Source of the DNA: Dehalococcoidia bacterium
GTDB lineage: Bacteria; Chloroflexota; Dehalococcoidia; Bin125
Direction: 5' to 3'
Assembly: GCA_022825265.1 (NCBI GenBank)
Contig: JAJDXE010000013.1
Coordinates: forward strand, 1 to 64,000
DNA length: 64,000 nt
How positions within the stretch are numbered: the first letter of the stretch is position 1; each line of letters opens with the position of its first letter. Of this stretch, positions 19,716 to 28,072 are shown one piece after another. Both the position numbers and the translations under genes were made by a program. The notes under the pieces were generated by a model. The model worked only from the letters and a program-made list of their open reading frames with translations. It did no database searches and had not been told where the DNA came from.

Positions 19716-20822
19716 TTAACCGTCGTCAGGCAGGAGGTCCTCGACGTCGAGATCTAGTGCCTCATAGTCGTTGCGGAATCGCTCGTCGTCGGAGAAGTCC
19801 TCCAACGCCGCCTCGACATACTCGTTGGTGTAGGCCGCATCCAGATCGGCAGCCTCGGAGATCACGTCGTACTCAAGCATGATGTCGGCGGTCCTGGACG
19901 CCGATTCGCGGTCGATCACGCCCCAGCCCTTGCTCGACGGCCACATCAGCTTGTTGATTTCGTTCATCATCCAGGTCTGGTGAGCGCGAGGCAGCGCCGG
20001 ACCGTACTTCAACACAATCTCGACACACTCCTCAGGATCGTCCGCGCAGACTGCCCAGCCCTTGGCCGAGGCGCGCAGGAAGCGCGTCACGATGTCCTGG
20101 TTGTCCTCATCCTCAAGCCATTCGCCGCGAGCCAGCAGCGCATCCTCGAGCGTGTTGGTCTCGTGGTCCTCGAAGTCGACCACGCGGAAGTCATCCACGG
20201 GGTTACCCGCCTCGATCAACTGGGCGAACTCGTTGTAGACCATCGCCGAGGCCATGTCGACCTGCCTGGTCAGCAGGAGCTGCATGTCGAAGCCCTGCCC
20301 AATTAACTCGACCTGGTCAGCTCCAGAACCCTCGGACAATCCGTACTTGTTGATCGTCGCCGAGACCATCTCATGTCCCGCCCAGACGCCGATCTTCTTG
20401 CCTCCCCATTGCTCAGGTGATGTGATGTCGTCGTCAGCCCAGGAAACGAGCCGGTAGCCAGAGCGCTCAAACACCTGCGCGACCGCGACGACATCAATGC
20501 CCTGGTCTCGCGCCGAGAGCAGGACGGCGAATGGCTGCACGGCCAATTCCGCGGCCCCCGCCGCGACGAGCTGCACCGGCAGAATGTCGGGTCCACCGGG
20601 CTGAATCTCGACGTTCAGGTTCTCTTCTTCGTAGAAGCCCTTCTCCAGCGCGACGTAGTAACCCGCGAACTGGGCCTGGACGACCCACTGGAGGACGATC
20701 TTGACATCATCCGCGGGTCCTTCTGGCTCATCGTCGCCGCCGCAGGCAGCGAAGACGACGCCCGCACCAATCAACAGTGCGACGATCAAATAGGTCAGAT
20801 GAGAAAGTCGTGGTCTCGGCAT
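19716..20822 (-). CDS. ABC transporter substrate-binding lipoprotein (NMT1/ThiY-like)
   Basis: This is a 368-residue periplasmic-type lipoprotein. The signal sequence MPRPRLSHLTYLIVALLIG leads to a lipobox around VFAAC, then GGDDEPEG. The mature part (QWVVQAQFAGYYVALEKGFY) matches the NMT1/THI5 family that binds pyrimidines such as the ThiY ligand. It is the first gene of the operon containing dihydropyrimidinase and is the natural receptor for the two permeases and ATPase. The open frame extends further upstream, but this ATG has AAGGAG about ten bases before it and places the lipobox correctly. Confidence 0.88.
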   Translation of the reverse strand: MPRPRLSHLTYLIVALLIGAGVVFAACGGDDEPEGPADDVKIVLQWVVQAQFAGYYVALEKGFYEEENLNVEIQPGGPDILPVQLVAAGAAELAVQPFAVLLSARDQGIDVVAVAQVFERSGYRLVSWADDDITSPEQWGGKKIGVWAGHEMVSATINKYGLSEGSGADQVELIGQGFDMQLLLTRQVDMASAMVYNEFAQLIEAGNPVDDFRVVDFEDHETNTLEDALLARGEWLEDEDNQDIVTRFLRASAKGWAVCADDPEECVEIVLKYGPALPRAHQTWMMNEINKLMWPSSKGWGVIDRESASRTADIMLEYDVISEAADLDAAYTNEYVEAALEDFSDDERFRNDYEALDLDVEDLLPDDG

Positions 20823-21163
20823 TGGACGCCATCTCCTTCCGTCCGGGTCGGGCGGTCGGTGACAGGGTGCGGCCGACGGGCAGCTCCTAACCGGACGTGG
20901 CGAGGCTAGTACTCTCAAACTGACTTCACAATGCGGCTGGCTCTGGTTCGCTGGCGACTAACGAGCAGCAGTCTGTTCGTCGAACGGTCCCGACACAACC
21001 GGACGGCCAGATATTGTGAGTTGACAGCGATTGACGCTTGGACTGCTGGCAGCCGACGATCCGATGGCCAAACGAGAGTTCCGCGAGAACGGCTTAATCG
21101 AAGCATCGCCGGACGAGCGAGACTCTCCGATCGGGTCCAGAACGAGTTCTTGAGCGAGTAAGC
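20823..21163. other. Divergent intergenic region
   Basis: This 341-base gap separates the minus-strand pyrimidine operon from the plus-strand FecCD permease and must hold both promoters. A 76-codon plus-strand open frame (20931-21161) and an opposing minus-strand frame cross it, but neither shows a ribosome-binding site, protein-like composition or a known motif. No riboswitch fold or tRNA was recognised. Confidence 0.4.
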
Positions 21164-22267
21164 ATGTCGCAAGGCCCGCTGACACAACTCCGGGAGCGGC
21201 GTCCCGATCTGACCGGAGCATCAGACCTTCACTTACCGCGGGTGCTTGGTCCCCTGATCTGGGCCGCGATGTCCACCGGACTGATCGGCTTGATCCTCGC
21301 GAACCTGGCTCTGGGCGCATTCGATGTCGACGTTGTGCGCATCGTTGGCGTGCTCTTTGGCAAGCTCGGCATCAACCTCGGAATCGACTACACCGCACGC
21401 GAGGAAGCGGTGGTCTGGGTGATTCGAGTTCCAAGGATGGTCATGGCCGCCCTCGTCGGTGCCGGACTAGGCATCTCTGGCGCAGCCCTGCAGGGATTGT
21501 TCCGCAACCCACTGGCTGATCCCGGTCTGATCGGCGTCTCAAGCGGCGCTGCCTTTGCTGTGGCTCTCTCAGTCGTGCTGGGCATGACCGCGTGGGGTCT
21601 GTTCGTTCAGCCCGTCGCGGCGTTTGTCGGCGGACTGACGCTGACATTCATGATCTACGCCTTTGCTCGGCGGAGCGGCCGAGCGCAGATGGCCACCATG
21701 CTCCTGGTCGGCATTGCCGTCAATGCACTGCTCGGCGCAGCGATCAGTTTCATCCTTTCGTTCTCCGACGACGCCGAGTTGCGAGACATCGTCTTCTGGA
21801 TGCTGGGCAGTCTGGCCGGCTCGGTCTGGGAGTTCGTCTACTCCGCCGGACCGCTCATCCTGTTCGCCATCGTCATCCTCGTTCGACAGGCAGGAGCGCT
21901 GAACCTGCTCACGTTGGGCGACGCCGAAGCCCGCCATCTAGGGGTGCGCGTCCAGAGAACTCAGCTACTGATCGTGACCGCCGCCGCCCTCGCGACTGGT
22001 GCTGGAGTAGCTGTGGCGGGTGTGGTTGGCTTCATCGGTCTGATCGCCCCACACATGGTCCGACTGGCGGTCGGCCCGGATCACCGTCGGTTGATGCCGG
22101 CCAGCGCTGTTGCCGGAGCGATCCTGGTGCTGGGCGCCGACCTCGGCGCCCGCACGATCGCCGCACCGGCTGAAATGCCGCTCGGCGTCCTGACCGCAAT
22201 CATCGGCACGCCTGTCTTCCTCTTCCTGATTGATCGCGCCCGCCGGAGCCTGGCCTCAGGCTTCTAA
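21164..22267 (+). CDS. FecCD-family iron-chelate/cobalamin ABC transporter permease
   Basis: This 367-residue polytopic membrane protein is of the BtuC/FhuB/FecCD type. GLGISGAALQGLFRNPLADP and GVSSGAAFAVAL are the family's most conserved blocks, and VVGFIGLIAPHMVRLAVGPD is the C-terminal signature. It imports siderophore, heme or cobalamin with a TroA-fold binding protein and a FepC-type ATPase. No ATPase gene follows. A TroA-like binding lipoprotein lies about 9.5 kb downstream and may be its partner. The next gene is on the opposite strand, so this gene is alone. Confidence 0.92.
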   Translation: MSQGPLTQLRERRPDLTGASDLHLPRVLGPLIWAAMSTGLIGLILANLALGAFDVDVVRIVGVLFGKLGINLGIDYTAREEAVVWVIRVPRMVMAALVGAGLGISGAALQGLFRNPLADPGLIGVSSGAAFAVALSVVLGMTAWGLFVQPVAAFVGGLTLTFMIYAFARRSGRAQMATMLLVGIAVNALLGAAISFILSFSDDAELRDIVFWMLGSLAGSVWEFVYSAGPLILFAIVILVRQAGALNLLTLGDAEARHLGVRVQRTQLLIVTAAALATGAGVAVAGVVGFIGLIAPHMVRLAVGPDHRRLMPASAVAGAILVLGADLGARTIAAPAEMPLGVLTAIIGTPVFLFLIDRARRSLASGF

Positions 22268-22314
22268 CACAGCGTCGCAGCGACGAGTAAATCGGACCGC
22301 GAACGGTGCACCGA

Positions 22315-23400
22315 CTACAGGGCCTCAGCGATCGCGTTGCCGAGTTCTTTGGTCAAGGCGGTGCCGCCAATGTCGGGAGTGCGCGGAGCGCCGCTGGTAG
22401 GATCGAGTGCTGTCTCGATCGCTGTGAGGATCGCGTCGTGCGCGCGTCGGTGGCCGAGGAAGTCAAGCATCATCGCCCCGCACCAGATCTGGCCGATTGG
22501 ATTCGCGATCCCCTGGCCGGCGATGTCGGGTGCGGAACCATGGACCGGCTCGAATAGCGACGGGAACGCTCCATCAGGGTTGAGGTTGGCGCTAGGAGCG
22601 ATCCCAATCGTGCCGGTGCAGGCAGGACCCAGGTCGCTGAGGATATCGCCGAACAGGTTACTGGCGACCACGACATCGAAGAAATCTGGTCGTTGGACGA
22701 AGTGCGCTGTCAGGATGTCGATATGGAACTTGTCGACCTCGACATCCGGGTAACTGGTAGACATGGCCTCTACACGCTCGTCCCAGTATGGCATCGTGAT
22801 CGCGATCCCGTTCGACTTCGTCGCGCTCGTCAGATGCCGCTTCGATCGCGACTGAGCCAGGTCGAAGGCGTACCTCAGCACTCTGTCCACGCCCACTCGC
22901 GTCATCACCGTCTCCTGCATCACCATCTCGCGCTCGGTACCCGAGAAGATCCGTCCGCCGATGCTCGAGTACTCGCCTTCAGTGTTCTCGCGCACGATGT
23001 ACATGTCGATCTCGCCGGGCTCTCGTGGACTGCCATCGCGCCGCACGACCGGCGCCACGATGCCCGGCATCAAACGCGCCGGGCGCAGGTTGATGTACTG
23101 GTCGAACTCGCGACGGAACTGCAGCAGCGATCCCCAGAGCGAGATGTGGTCAGGAATCTTCTCGGGCCAACCGACCGCGCCGAAGAACAGCGCGTCGTGT
23201 CCGCCGATCTGCTCCTGCCAATCGTCCGGCAACATCTGCCCATGCTGGTCGTAGTAGTCCCACGAAGCGAAGTCGAAGTAATCAAACTCCAGGTCAATCT
23301 CGAACTTGGTCGCAGCAGACTCAAGTACGCGGATGCCCTCGGGCACGACTTCCTTGCCGATGCCATCACCCGGAATGACAGCGATTCGCTTCGTACTCAT
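22315..23400 (-). CDS. Tartrate/D-malate dehydrogenase-like beta-decarboxylating dehydrogenase
   Basis: This is a roughly 361-residue isocitrate/isopropylmalate dehydrogenase-family enzyme. IAVIPGDGIGKEVVPEG opens it, RENTEGEYSSIGGRI is the substrate and cofactor-binding block, and SNLFGDILSDLGP carries the metal-binding aspartates. The insert FDYYDQHG and the block QYINLRPARLMPG fit tartrate dehydrogenase/decarboxylase or D-malate dehydrogenase better than leucine-pathway LeuB. It would oxidise a 2-hydroxy diacid with NAD and release CO2. ATG 23400 is preferred over a GTG six bases upstream. Confidence 0.86.
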   Translation of the reverse strand: MSTKRIAVIPGDGIGKEVVPEGIRVLESAATKFEIDLEFDYFDFASWDYYDQHGQMLPDDWQEQIGGHDALFFGAVGWPEKIPDHISLWGSLLQFRREFDQYINLRPARLMPGIVAPVVRRDGSPREPGEIDMYIVRENTEGEYSSIGGRIFSGTEREMVMQETVMTRVGVDRVLRYAFDLAQSRSKRHLTSATKSNGIAITMPYWDERVEAMSTSYPDVEVDKFHIDILTAHFVQRPDFFDVVVASNLFGDILSDLGPACTGTIGIAPSANLNPDGAFPSLFEPVHGSAPDIAGQGIANPIGQIWCGAMMLDFLGHRRAHDAILTAIETALDPTSGAPRTPDIGGTALTKELGNAIAEAL

Positions 23401-23494
23401 GGTCACCGGTCCCTCTCTGGCGCAGGCCCAATCCTCAGCAAGCTACATCGCCTACAGTGCCCGCTAGGTCAGAGAACAACCTGGGAGCGATGAG

Positions 23495-24184
23495 ATGGCG
23501 ACATTCGTACTGATCCACGGCGCATACCAGGGCGGCTGGATCTGGTCGCCCGTCGCGAAGCGGCTGCGCGATGCCGGACACCAGGTGTACGCCCCTTCGC
23601 TGGATGGCTGCGCTGAGCGTTCAGCACAAGTCCGGCCTGGCATCACCACCGAGACGCACGCCGAAGAACTCGTCGAGCTGATGCGGTACGAGGACCTCGA
23701 CGACGTTGTGCTGGTCGGCACTTCGTCGGGCGGGATGGTGCTCTGTCGAGTTGCCGAGATCGCACGCGAGCGAGTCCAGCGCCTCGTCTTCGCCGACGCG
23801 CTTGCCCTCTACAGCGGCGAGAACATCCGCGACATCGTCTCGGGAGCCGCGATCGATGCCGACGAAGTCGCCACCGGTCCCGCGCCGGGAGCGATGTACG
23901 AAGGCCTGAGCGCCAGCATGGAACCGGGACTGGCTCGTTGGGCCGCCGATCGGTTCGGGTTGCATCCTGCTGCCGTGTTCAACCAACCGGTCGTGCTGGA
24001 CTCCTTCTGGGATCAGTCCTGGAACGTATCCGTGACCTGGTGCCGACAGGCTCCGAATCCCGGCGAACCCCATCAACGCCGCTGCGCCGAGCGACTCGGC
24101 GCGCGCTGGCACGAACTCGACACCGGTCATTACCCCATGCTCAGCACCGCAAGCGAGCTCACCGAGCTCATCCTCGAAGGCTGA
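23495..24184 (+). CDS. Alpha/beta-fold hydrolase
   Basis: This 229-residue protein has an HGAYQGGWIWSPV oxyanion block, a nucleophile elbow GTSSGG (Ser) and a C-terminal catalytic His in DTGHYPML. The pattern matches small esterases of the methylesterase/MenH-like group. It opens a three-gene plus-strand set with an enoyl-CoA hydratase and an SDR, so thioester or ester hydrolysis in a degradative route is plausible. The substrate is unknown. Confidence 0.83.
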   Translation: MATFVLIHGAYQGGWIWSPVAKRLRDAGHQVYAPSLDGCAERSAQVRPGITTETHAEELVELMRYEDLDDVVLVGTSSGGMVLCRVAEIARERVQRLVFADALALYSGENIRDIVSGAAIDADEVATGPAPGAMYEGLSASMEPGLARWAADRFGLHPAAVFNQPVVLDSFWDQSWNVSVTWCRQAPNPGEPHQRRCAERLGARWHELDTGHYPMLSTASELTELILEG

Positions 24185-24236
24185 CGCGGGCCGCCACGCC
24201 GAGCAAATCAAGGCCCAGGTCCAGGGAGGCAGTCAG

Positions 24237-25094
24237 ATGCAGGAACTCGAACTTGTCCCGTACCTCCTCTACGAGAAGGAGGACAGTGGGATCCTGTGGA
24301 TCAGGTTCAACCGGCCCGAGAAGCTGAACGCCGCCGTCGGTGGCACCGAGCGGACCAGCACCCTGGCCAAAGTCGGCGAGTACATGCGGGCAGCCGATGA
24401 TGACCCCGATGTGCAGGTGATCGTGCTCACGGGAGTCGGACGCGGCTTCTGCGCCGGCGTCGATGTACGCGGCTCCGATCTCGGCCAGTTCGAGCCCGAA
24501 GACAACTACCTCGGCAACGCGCCCTATGAGGCCGGCGGACTGGATGCGACCCGGCAGCGGTTCTTCTACGGCTTGACCAAGTTGATGCGCGACATTTCGT
24601 ACGTCCGCAAGCCGACGATCGCGATGGTCAACGGGGTAGCCGCCGGCTTCGGCATGGATATGGCCCTCCAGTGCGACATTCGCTACGGCTGCGAAAACAC
24701 GCGATTCATTGCCTACCAGCAGGTCGGGCAGATCATCGAGAACGGCGGTGCCTACTACCTCTCCAGGCTGGCCGGGCTGGGACGCGCGCTTGAATTCGCC
24801 TTCACCGGCCACCTCGACGGCAAGACCGCCGCCGAGTGGGGCGTGCTCAACCGGCTCGTCCCGTCCGAAGACCTGGAGGCGGAGGTGCGCGCGCTCTGCG
24901 AGCGGATCATGCGCAATCCGCCGATGGTCTCCTGGATCAACAAGCGGGTCATCCGCGCAGCCATGGACAGCACGCTTGAGACCACAGCTGTCCTGACCTC
25001 AAACGCCTCCCCGATCCTCGCGACATCAGCGGACGCCGACGAAGCACGCGCCGCCCTCCGTGAGCGACGCGCCCCCGAGTTCAAAGGCCGCTGA
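24237..25094 (+). CDS. Enoyl-CoA hydratase/isomerase family protein
   Basis: This is a 285-residue crotonase-fold protein. RGFCAGVDVRGSD and NGVAAGFGMDMALQCD form the two oxyanion-hole loops, and the C-terminal EARAALRERRAPEFKGR is the usual trimer/CoA-binding tail. It would hydrate or isomerise an acyl-CoA. A strong AGGGAGG-like ribosome-binding site lies about nine bases before the ATG. The downstream SDR starts 11 bases after the stop, so both are probably co-translated. Confidence 0.9.
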   Translation: MQELELVPYLLYEKEDSGILWIRFNRPEKLNAAVGGTERTSTLAKVGEYMRAADDDPDVQVIVLTGVGRGFCAGVDVRGSDLGQFEPEDNYLGNAPYEAGGLDATRQRFFYGLTKLMRDISYVRKPTIAMVNGVAAGFGMDMALQCDIRYGCENTRFIAYQQVGQIIENGGAYYLSRLAGLGRALEFAFTGHLDGKTAAEWGVLNRLVPSEDLEAEVRALCERIMRNPPMVSWINKRVIRAAMDSTLETTAVLTSNASPILATSADADEARAALRERRAPEFKGR

Positions 25095-25105
25095 AGGAGA
25101 TCGCC

Positions 25106-25891
25106 ATGCCCGACGCATCGTTCGCTCGATTTGAAGACAAGGTCGCGCTGATCAGCGGCGCCGGCAACGGCATCTGTCAGGTCAGCGCTGAGATCATCGC
25201 GGCCGAGGGCGGCACCGTTGCCGCTGTCGACTACGACCGCGAGCAGCTCGACCGCGCCATGGAAGGCTTCGCCGCCGCCGGCGGCGGACCGCACCAGGCC
25301 TATCCCGCCAACGCCCTCCGGCAGGACGAAGTCGATGCCGTGGTCGCCGACGTGATCGACCGCTTCGGCAAGATCGACATCCTGATCAACGGGGTCGGCG
25401 GCTCGACGATCATCGCCAACGCCGGCGCAACGGCCGACGAGCTGACGATGGAGGAATGGCAGCAGGTGCTGGACTTCAACCTCAGCGGCACCTTCCTCTT
25501 CTGCCGCGCCGTGATTCCACACATGACCCGGCAGGGCGGCGGCAAGATCGTCAACTTCGCCTCGATCGCCGGTCGCGGCAAGAGCGCCAGCAGCTCGTCC
25601 GCCTACGCCGCCGCCAAGGGAGGCATTATCGCCTTCACCACCAAGCTCGCGCTCGAGGTCGGTCCGGCTGGAATCAACGTGAACGCAATCGCGCCCTCGG
25701 CGACGCTGACCGATCGCATCCGTCGCCACTGGGAGCAACGCGCGCCCGAGCACCGCGAGCAGATCCTCTCCGGCACACCGCTCAATCGCATCGCCGAGCC
25801 GGTCGACCAGGCCAACGTGGTCTGCTTCCTCGCCTCGTCTCACGCGGATTTCGTCACCGGTGTGACGATCGACGTGACCGGCGGGGCCTAG
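25106..25891 (+). CDS. SDR family oxidoreductase with altered cofactor loop
   Basis: This is a 261-residue short-chain dehydrogenase with catalytic YAAAK and the Ser of NFASIAGRG. The nucleotide-binding loop reads SGAGNGIC, so the third glycine of TGxxxGxG is replaced by cysteine, and the NNAG motif is NGVGG. The fold is intact, but cofactor affinity may differ from that of the other SDRs in the window. It follows the enoyl-CoA hydratase and could act as a 3-hydroxyacyl-CoA-type dehydrogenase. Its stop overlaps the end of the converging LLM gene. Confidence 0.86.
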   Translation: MPDASFARFEDKVALISGAGNGICQVSAEIIAAEGGTVAAVDYDREQLDRAMEGFAAAGGGPHQAYPANALRQDEVDAVVADVIDRFGKIDILINGVGGSTIIANAGATADELTMEEWQQVLDFNLSGTFLFCRAVIPHMTRQGGGKIVNFASIAGRGKSASSSSAYAAAKGGIIAFTTKLALEVGPAGINVNAIAPSATLTDRIRRHWEQRAPEHREQILSGTPLNRIAEPVDQANVVCFLASSHADFVTGVTIDVTGGA

Positions 25892-26925
25892 ATCTCGCCT
25901 GACTTCATCACCGGCAAGACCTCGTCGGCAAACAGCTGCATTGATCCCAGCACCTGCTCCTGCGACAGGTCGCCGAACCAGAAGTTCGCGTTGAAGTGGT
26001 CGGTACCCATGACCTCGCGCAGTTGTTTGATCTTGGCGATGCAAGTGTCGGGCGTGCCCATCACGAAGTAGCGGTCGAGCAAGGCCTCGGCGCTCGGTTC
26101 CGTTTCCATCGGGATGGCGACGGCATGGCCATGCTCGACCCGCGCCAGTCCCTGGCGCAGGCTCAAGGTCACGCGCATGTTCCAGCGGGCTTGCTCGACG
26201 ATCTCGGGCAACTCGGATTCGTCGTGCGTCACGTAGACGGGGCGCTGCGTACTGACGCGAATAGACTTTCGCTGCGCTGGATCAGGGATCGCCCGGTCGA
26301 AGGTCTCGCGGAACTCGGCCAGTCGCTCAATCGGGATGCCGAAGCCGCCGGAGACTAGGTTGAAGCCTCGCTCGCCAATCGCGGCGATTGATTCATGGCT
26401 CTGTCCAACCACCCAGAACGGCGGGTGCGGGCGCTGAAGAGGCATCGGGAAGATGCTGGTCTCATCGAAGCAGTAGTACTTGCCCTCGTGCGAAAACGGG
26501 TTCCCGGAGAATGCCTTCAGCAGAATGTCAACCGACTCATCGAATCGCTCCCGGCTCTCGTCCAGCGTGTGACCGAGCCGGTCAAACTCATACCGCTGAT
26601 AGCCGCGCCCCAGGCCGACATCGAGCCGTCCGCCGCTGAGCACATCGGCGGTCGCGATCTCCTCCGCCACGACCAACGGATGGTGCAGAGGCAGGACGAC
26701 GACAGCGGAGCCGACCCGGATCCGCTCGGTGTGCGCCGCAAGGTGTTGCGCGAACATCAGCGGCCGCGACAGGTAGCCGTAGGTCGAGAAGTGGTGCTCC
26801 GCGCACCAGATGCTGTCGAAGCCCAGGCGGTCGGCGACCTGAGCCATCTTAGTCGCTCGATCGAACACCTCGGCATGATCTCGCGCGCCCGGCGACTGGA
26901 GCAGCAGGAATGTTCCGCAATCCAT
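25888..26925 (-). CDS. LLM class flavin-dependent oxidoreductase (monooxygenase-like)
   Basis: This roughly 345-residue protein is of the bacterial luciferase superfamily, in the alkanal monooxygenase-like branch. SIWCAEHHFSTYGYLSRP is the luciferase-type block with the conserved EHH, and RVGSAVVVLPLHHPLVVAEE is the flavin-binding strand. The C-terminal YFVMGTPDTCIAKIKQLRE is standard. It probably oxygenates an organic substrate with reduced FMN. The start MDCGTFLLLQ, preceded by GGAGA, fits the family better than an ATG 48 bases upstream. It follows the esterase gene on the same strand. Confidence 0.86.
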   Translation of the reverse strand: MDCGTFLLLQSPGARDHAEVFDRATKMAQVADRLGFDSIWCAEHHFSTYGYLSRPLMFAQHLAAHTERIRVGSAVVVLPLHHPLVVAEEIATADVLSGGRLDVGLGRGYQRYEFDRLGHTLDESRERFDESVDILLKAFSGNPFSHEGKYYCFDETSIFPMPLQRPHPPFWVVGQSHESIAAIGERGFNLVSGGFGIPIERLAEFRETFDRAIPDPAQRKSIRVSTQRPVYVTHDESELPEIVEQARWNMRVTLSLRQGLARVEHGHAVAIPMETEPSAEALLDRYFVMGTPDTCIAKIKQLREVMGTDHFNANFWFGDLSQEQVLGSMQLFADEVLPVMKSGEI

Positions 26926-26973
26926 GGGCTTCGTCTCCGATTCGCTGGCGGGGTCTTCACCCTGCGAGACCAT

Positions 26974-27948
26974 CTAGCTCGGACCATTCAGGGCGCGGTC
27001 GAGCGCCGACAGTTCGTCGCTGGTCCAACGCCGGGAGATCTCGGCGTCCGGTGCCATGCTCGGCGAACCGTGGAAGGCGCCCGGGTAGACGCGCAACTCT
27101 GTCGGCACGTCGGCGGCCAGCAACGCCTGCGCGTAGGCGATGTCCTCGTCGAGGAACAGGTCAAGCGTGCCCACGTTGATGTAAGCCGGCGGCAGGCCCG
27201 CTAGGTCAGTCGCGCGCGCAGGCGCTGCATACGGGGACACGTCGTCGCCACCGGCGTTTCCGGAGAGGTACGCGTCCCAACCAATCAGGTTGGAGGCTCG
27301 GTTCCAGACCCGGGAGTCAACGATCGCGTGACTGCTGCGAGTAGCGTTGCGGTCGTCCAGCATCGGGTAGACCAGCATCTGGAAGCAGACGTCGACCTCG
27401 CCCCGGTCGCGGGCGACCAGCGCCAGCCCCGCCGCCAGCCCTCCGCCGGCGCTGCCGCCGCCAATCGCGATCCGGCTGCGGTCGACGCCGAGTTCGTCGG
27501 CGGACGACGCGAACCAGCGCAGGCCGGCGTAGCAGTCCTCGATTGGCGCAGGAAACGGATGCTCGGGGGCCAGCCGATATTCGACCGATGCAACCAGCAC
27601 GTTCAGTTCGTCGGCGATGCCAGCGCAGTACGGGTCGTTCATCTCAACGTTGCCGAGAACCATGCCGCCGCCGTGAATCCAGTACAGCGCCGGAGCGTTG
27701 GCAGGCAACGAGGCAGGGCGATATGTGCGGACCATCACATCCGGGGCGCCCTCCGGGCCCGGTGCCATGTGATCCTCTACGGCGACGCTGTCAGGCAACG
27801 GAGCAGCCAGCAAGGCGGCGCGCAGTTCCGCCATCCCCGCGCGAGTGGCCGGGATGTCGTCCAGATTCAGCCGCACGGGCATCGCCTCGAGCACGGCCAG
27901 GTGCTCGGCGTCCAGGTATGTCTCAATGTCAAGAGCGGGAATGGCCAT
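26974..27948 (-). CDS. Alpha/beta hydrolase of the hormone-sensitive lipase family
   Basis: This 324-residue esterase has the HGGG oxyanion motif (YWIHGGGMVLGN), the nucleophile elbow GGGSAGGG, the acid block DLFLDEDIAYAQ and the catalytic His of GAFHGS. This matches the HSL/bacterial family IV esterases acting on short-chain esters and lactones. It lies directly upstream of the LLM monooxygenase on the same strand; a Baeyer-Villiger-like oxygenation followed by ester cleavage would be a sensible pair, though that is inference. Confidence 0.9.
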   Translation of the reverse strand: MAIPALDIETYLDAEHLAVLEAMPVRLNLDDIPATRAGMAELRAALLAAPLPDSVAVEDHMAPGPEGAPDVMVRTYRPASLPANAPALYWIHGGGMVLGNVEMNDPYCAGIADELNVLVASVEYRLAPEHPFPAPIEDCYAGLRWFASSADELGVDRSRIAIGGGSAGGGLAAGLALVARDRGEVDVCFQMLVYPMLDDRNATRSSHAIVDSRVWNRASNLIGWDAYLSGNAGGDDVSPYAAPARATDLAGLPPAYINVGTLDLFLDEDIAYAQALLAADVPTELRVYPGAFHGSPSMAPDAEISRRWTSDELSALDRALNGPS

Positions 27949-28072
27949 TGGATCGTCTCCTCGTCGATTCGCAGTCGCTCAACTGCAGATTACCGTTCGT
28001 GTGTGGCGCAGCGGCGATGCGGGTCCGCCTCGACAGGCGCTGCGATACCATGCCCGCCGTTAGGGTCGATCT

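Noticed and set aside
20931..21161. 76-codon plus-strand gene in the divergent intergenic region
   Set aside because: It has no ribosome-binding site, an Arg/Ser-rich shadow-like composition and an equally long opposing frame.
24755..26044. 429-codon minus-strand open frame across the enoyl-CoA hydratase and SDR genes
   Set aside because: It lies antisense to two genes with clear catalytic motifs, and its composition is that of a shadow frame.
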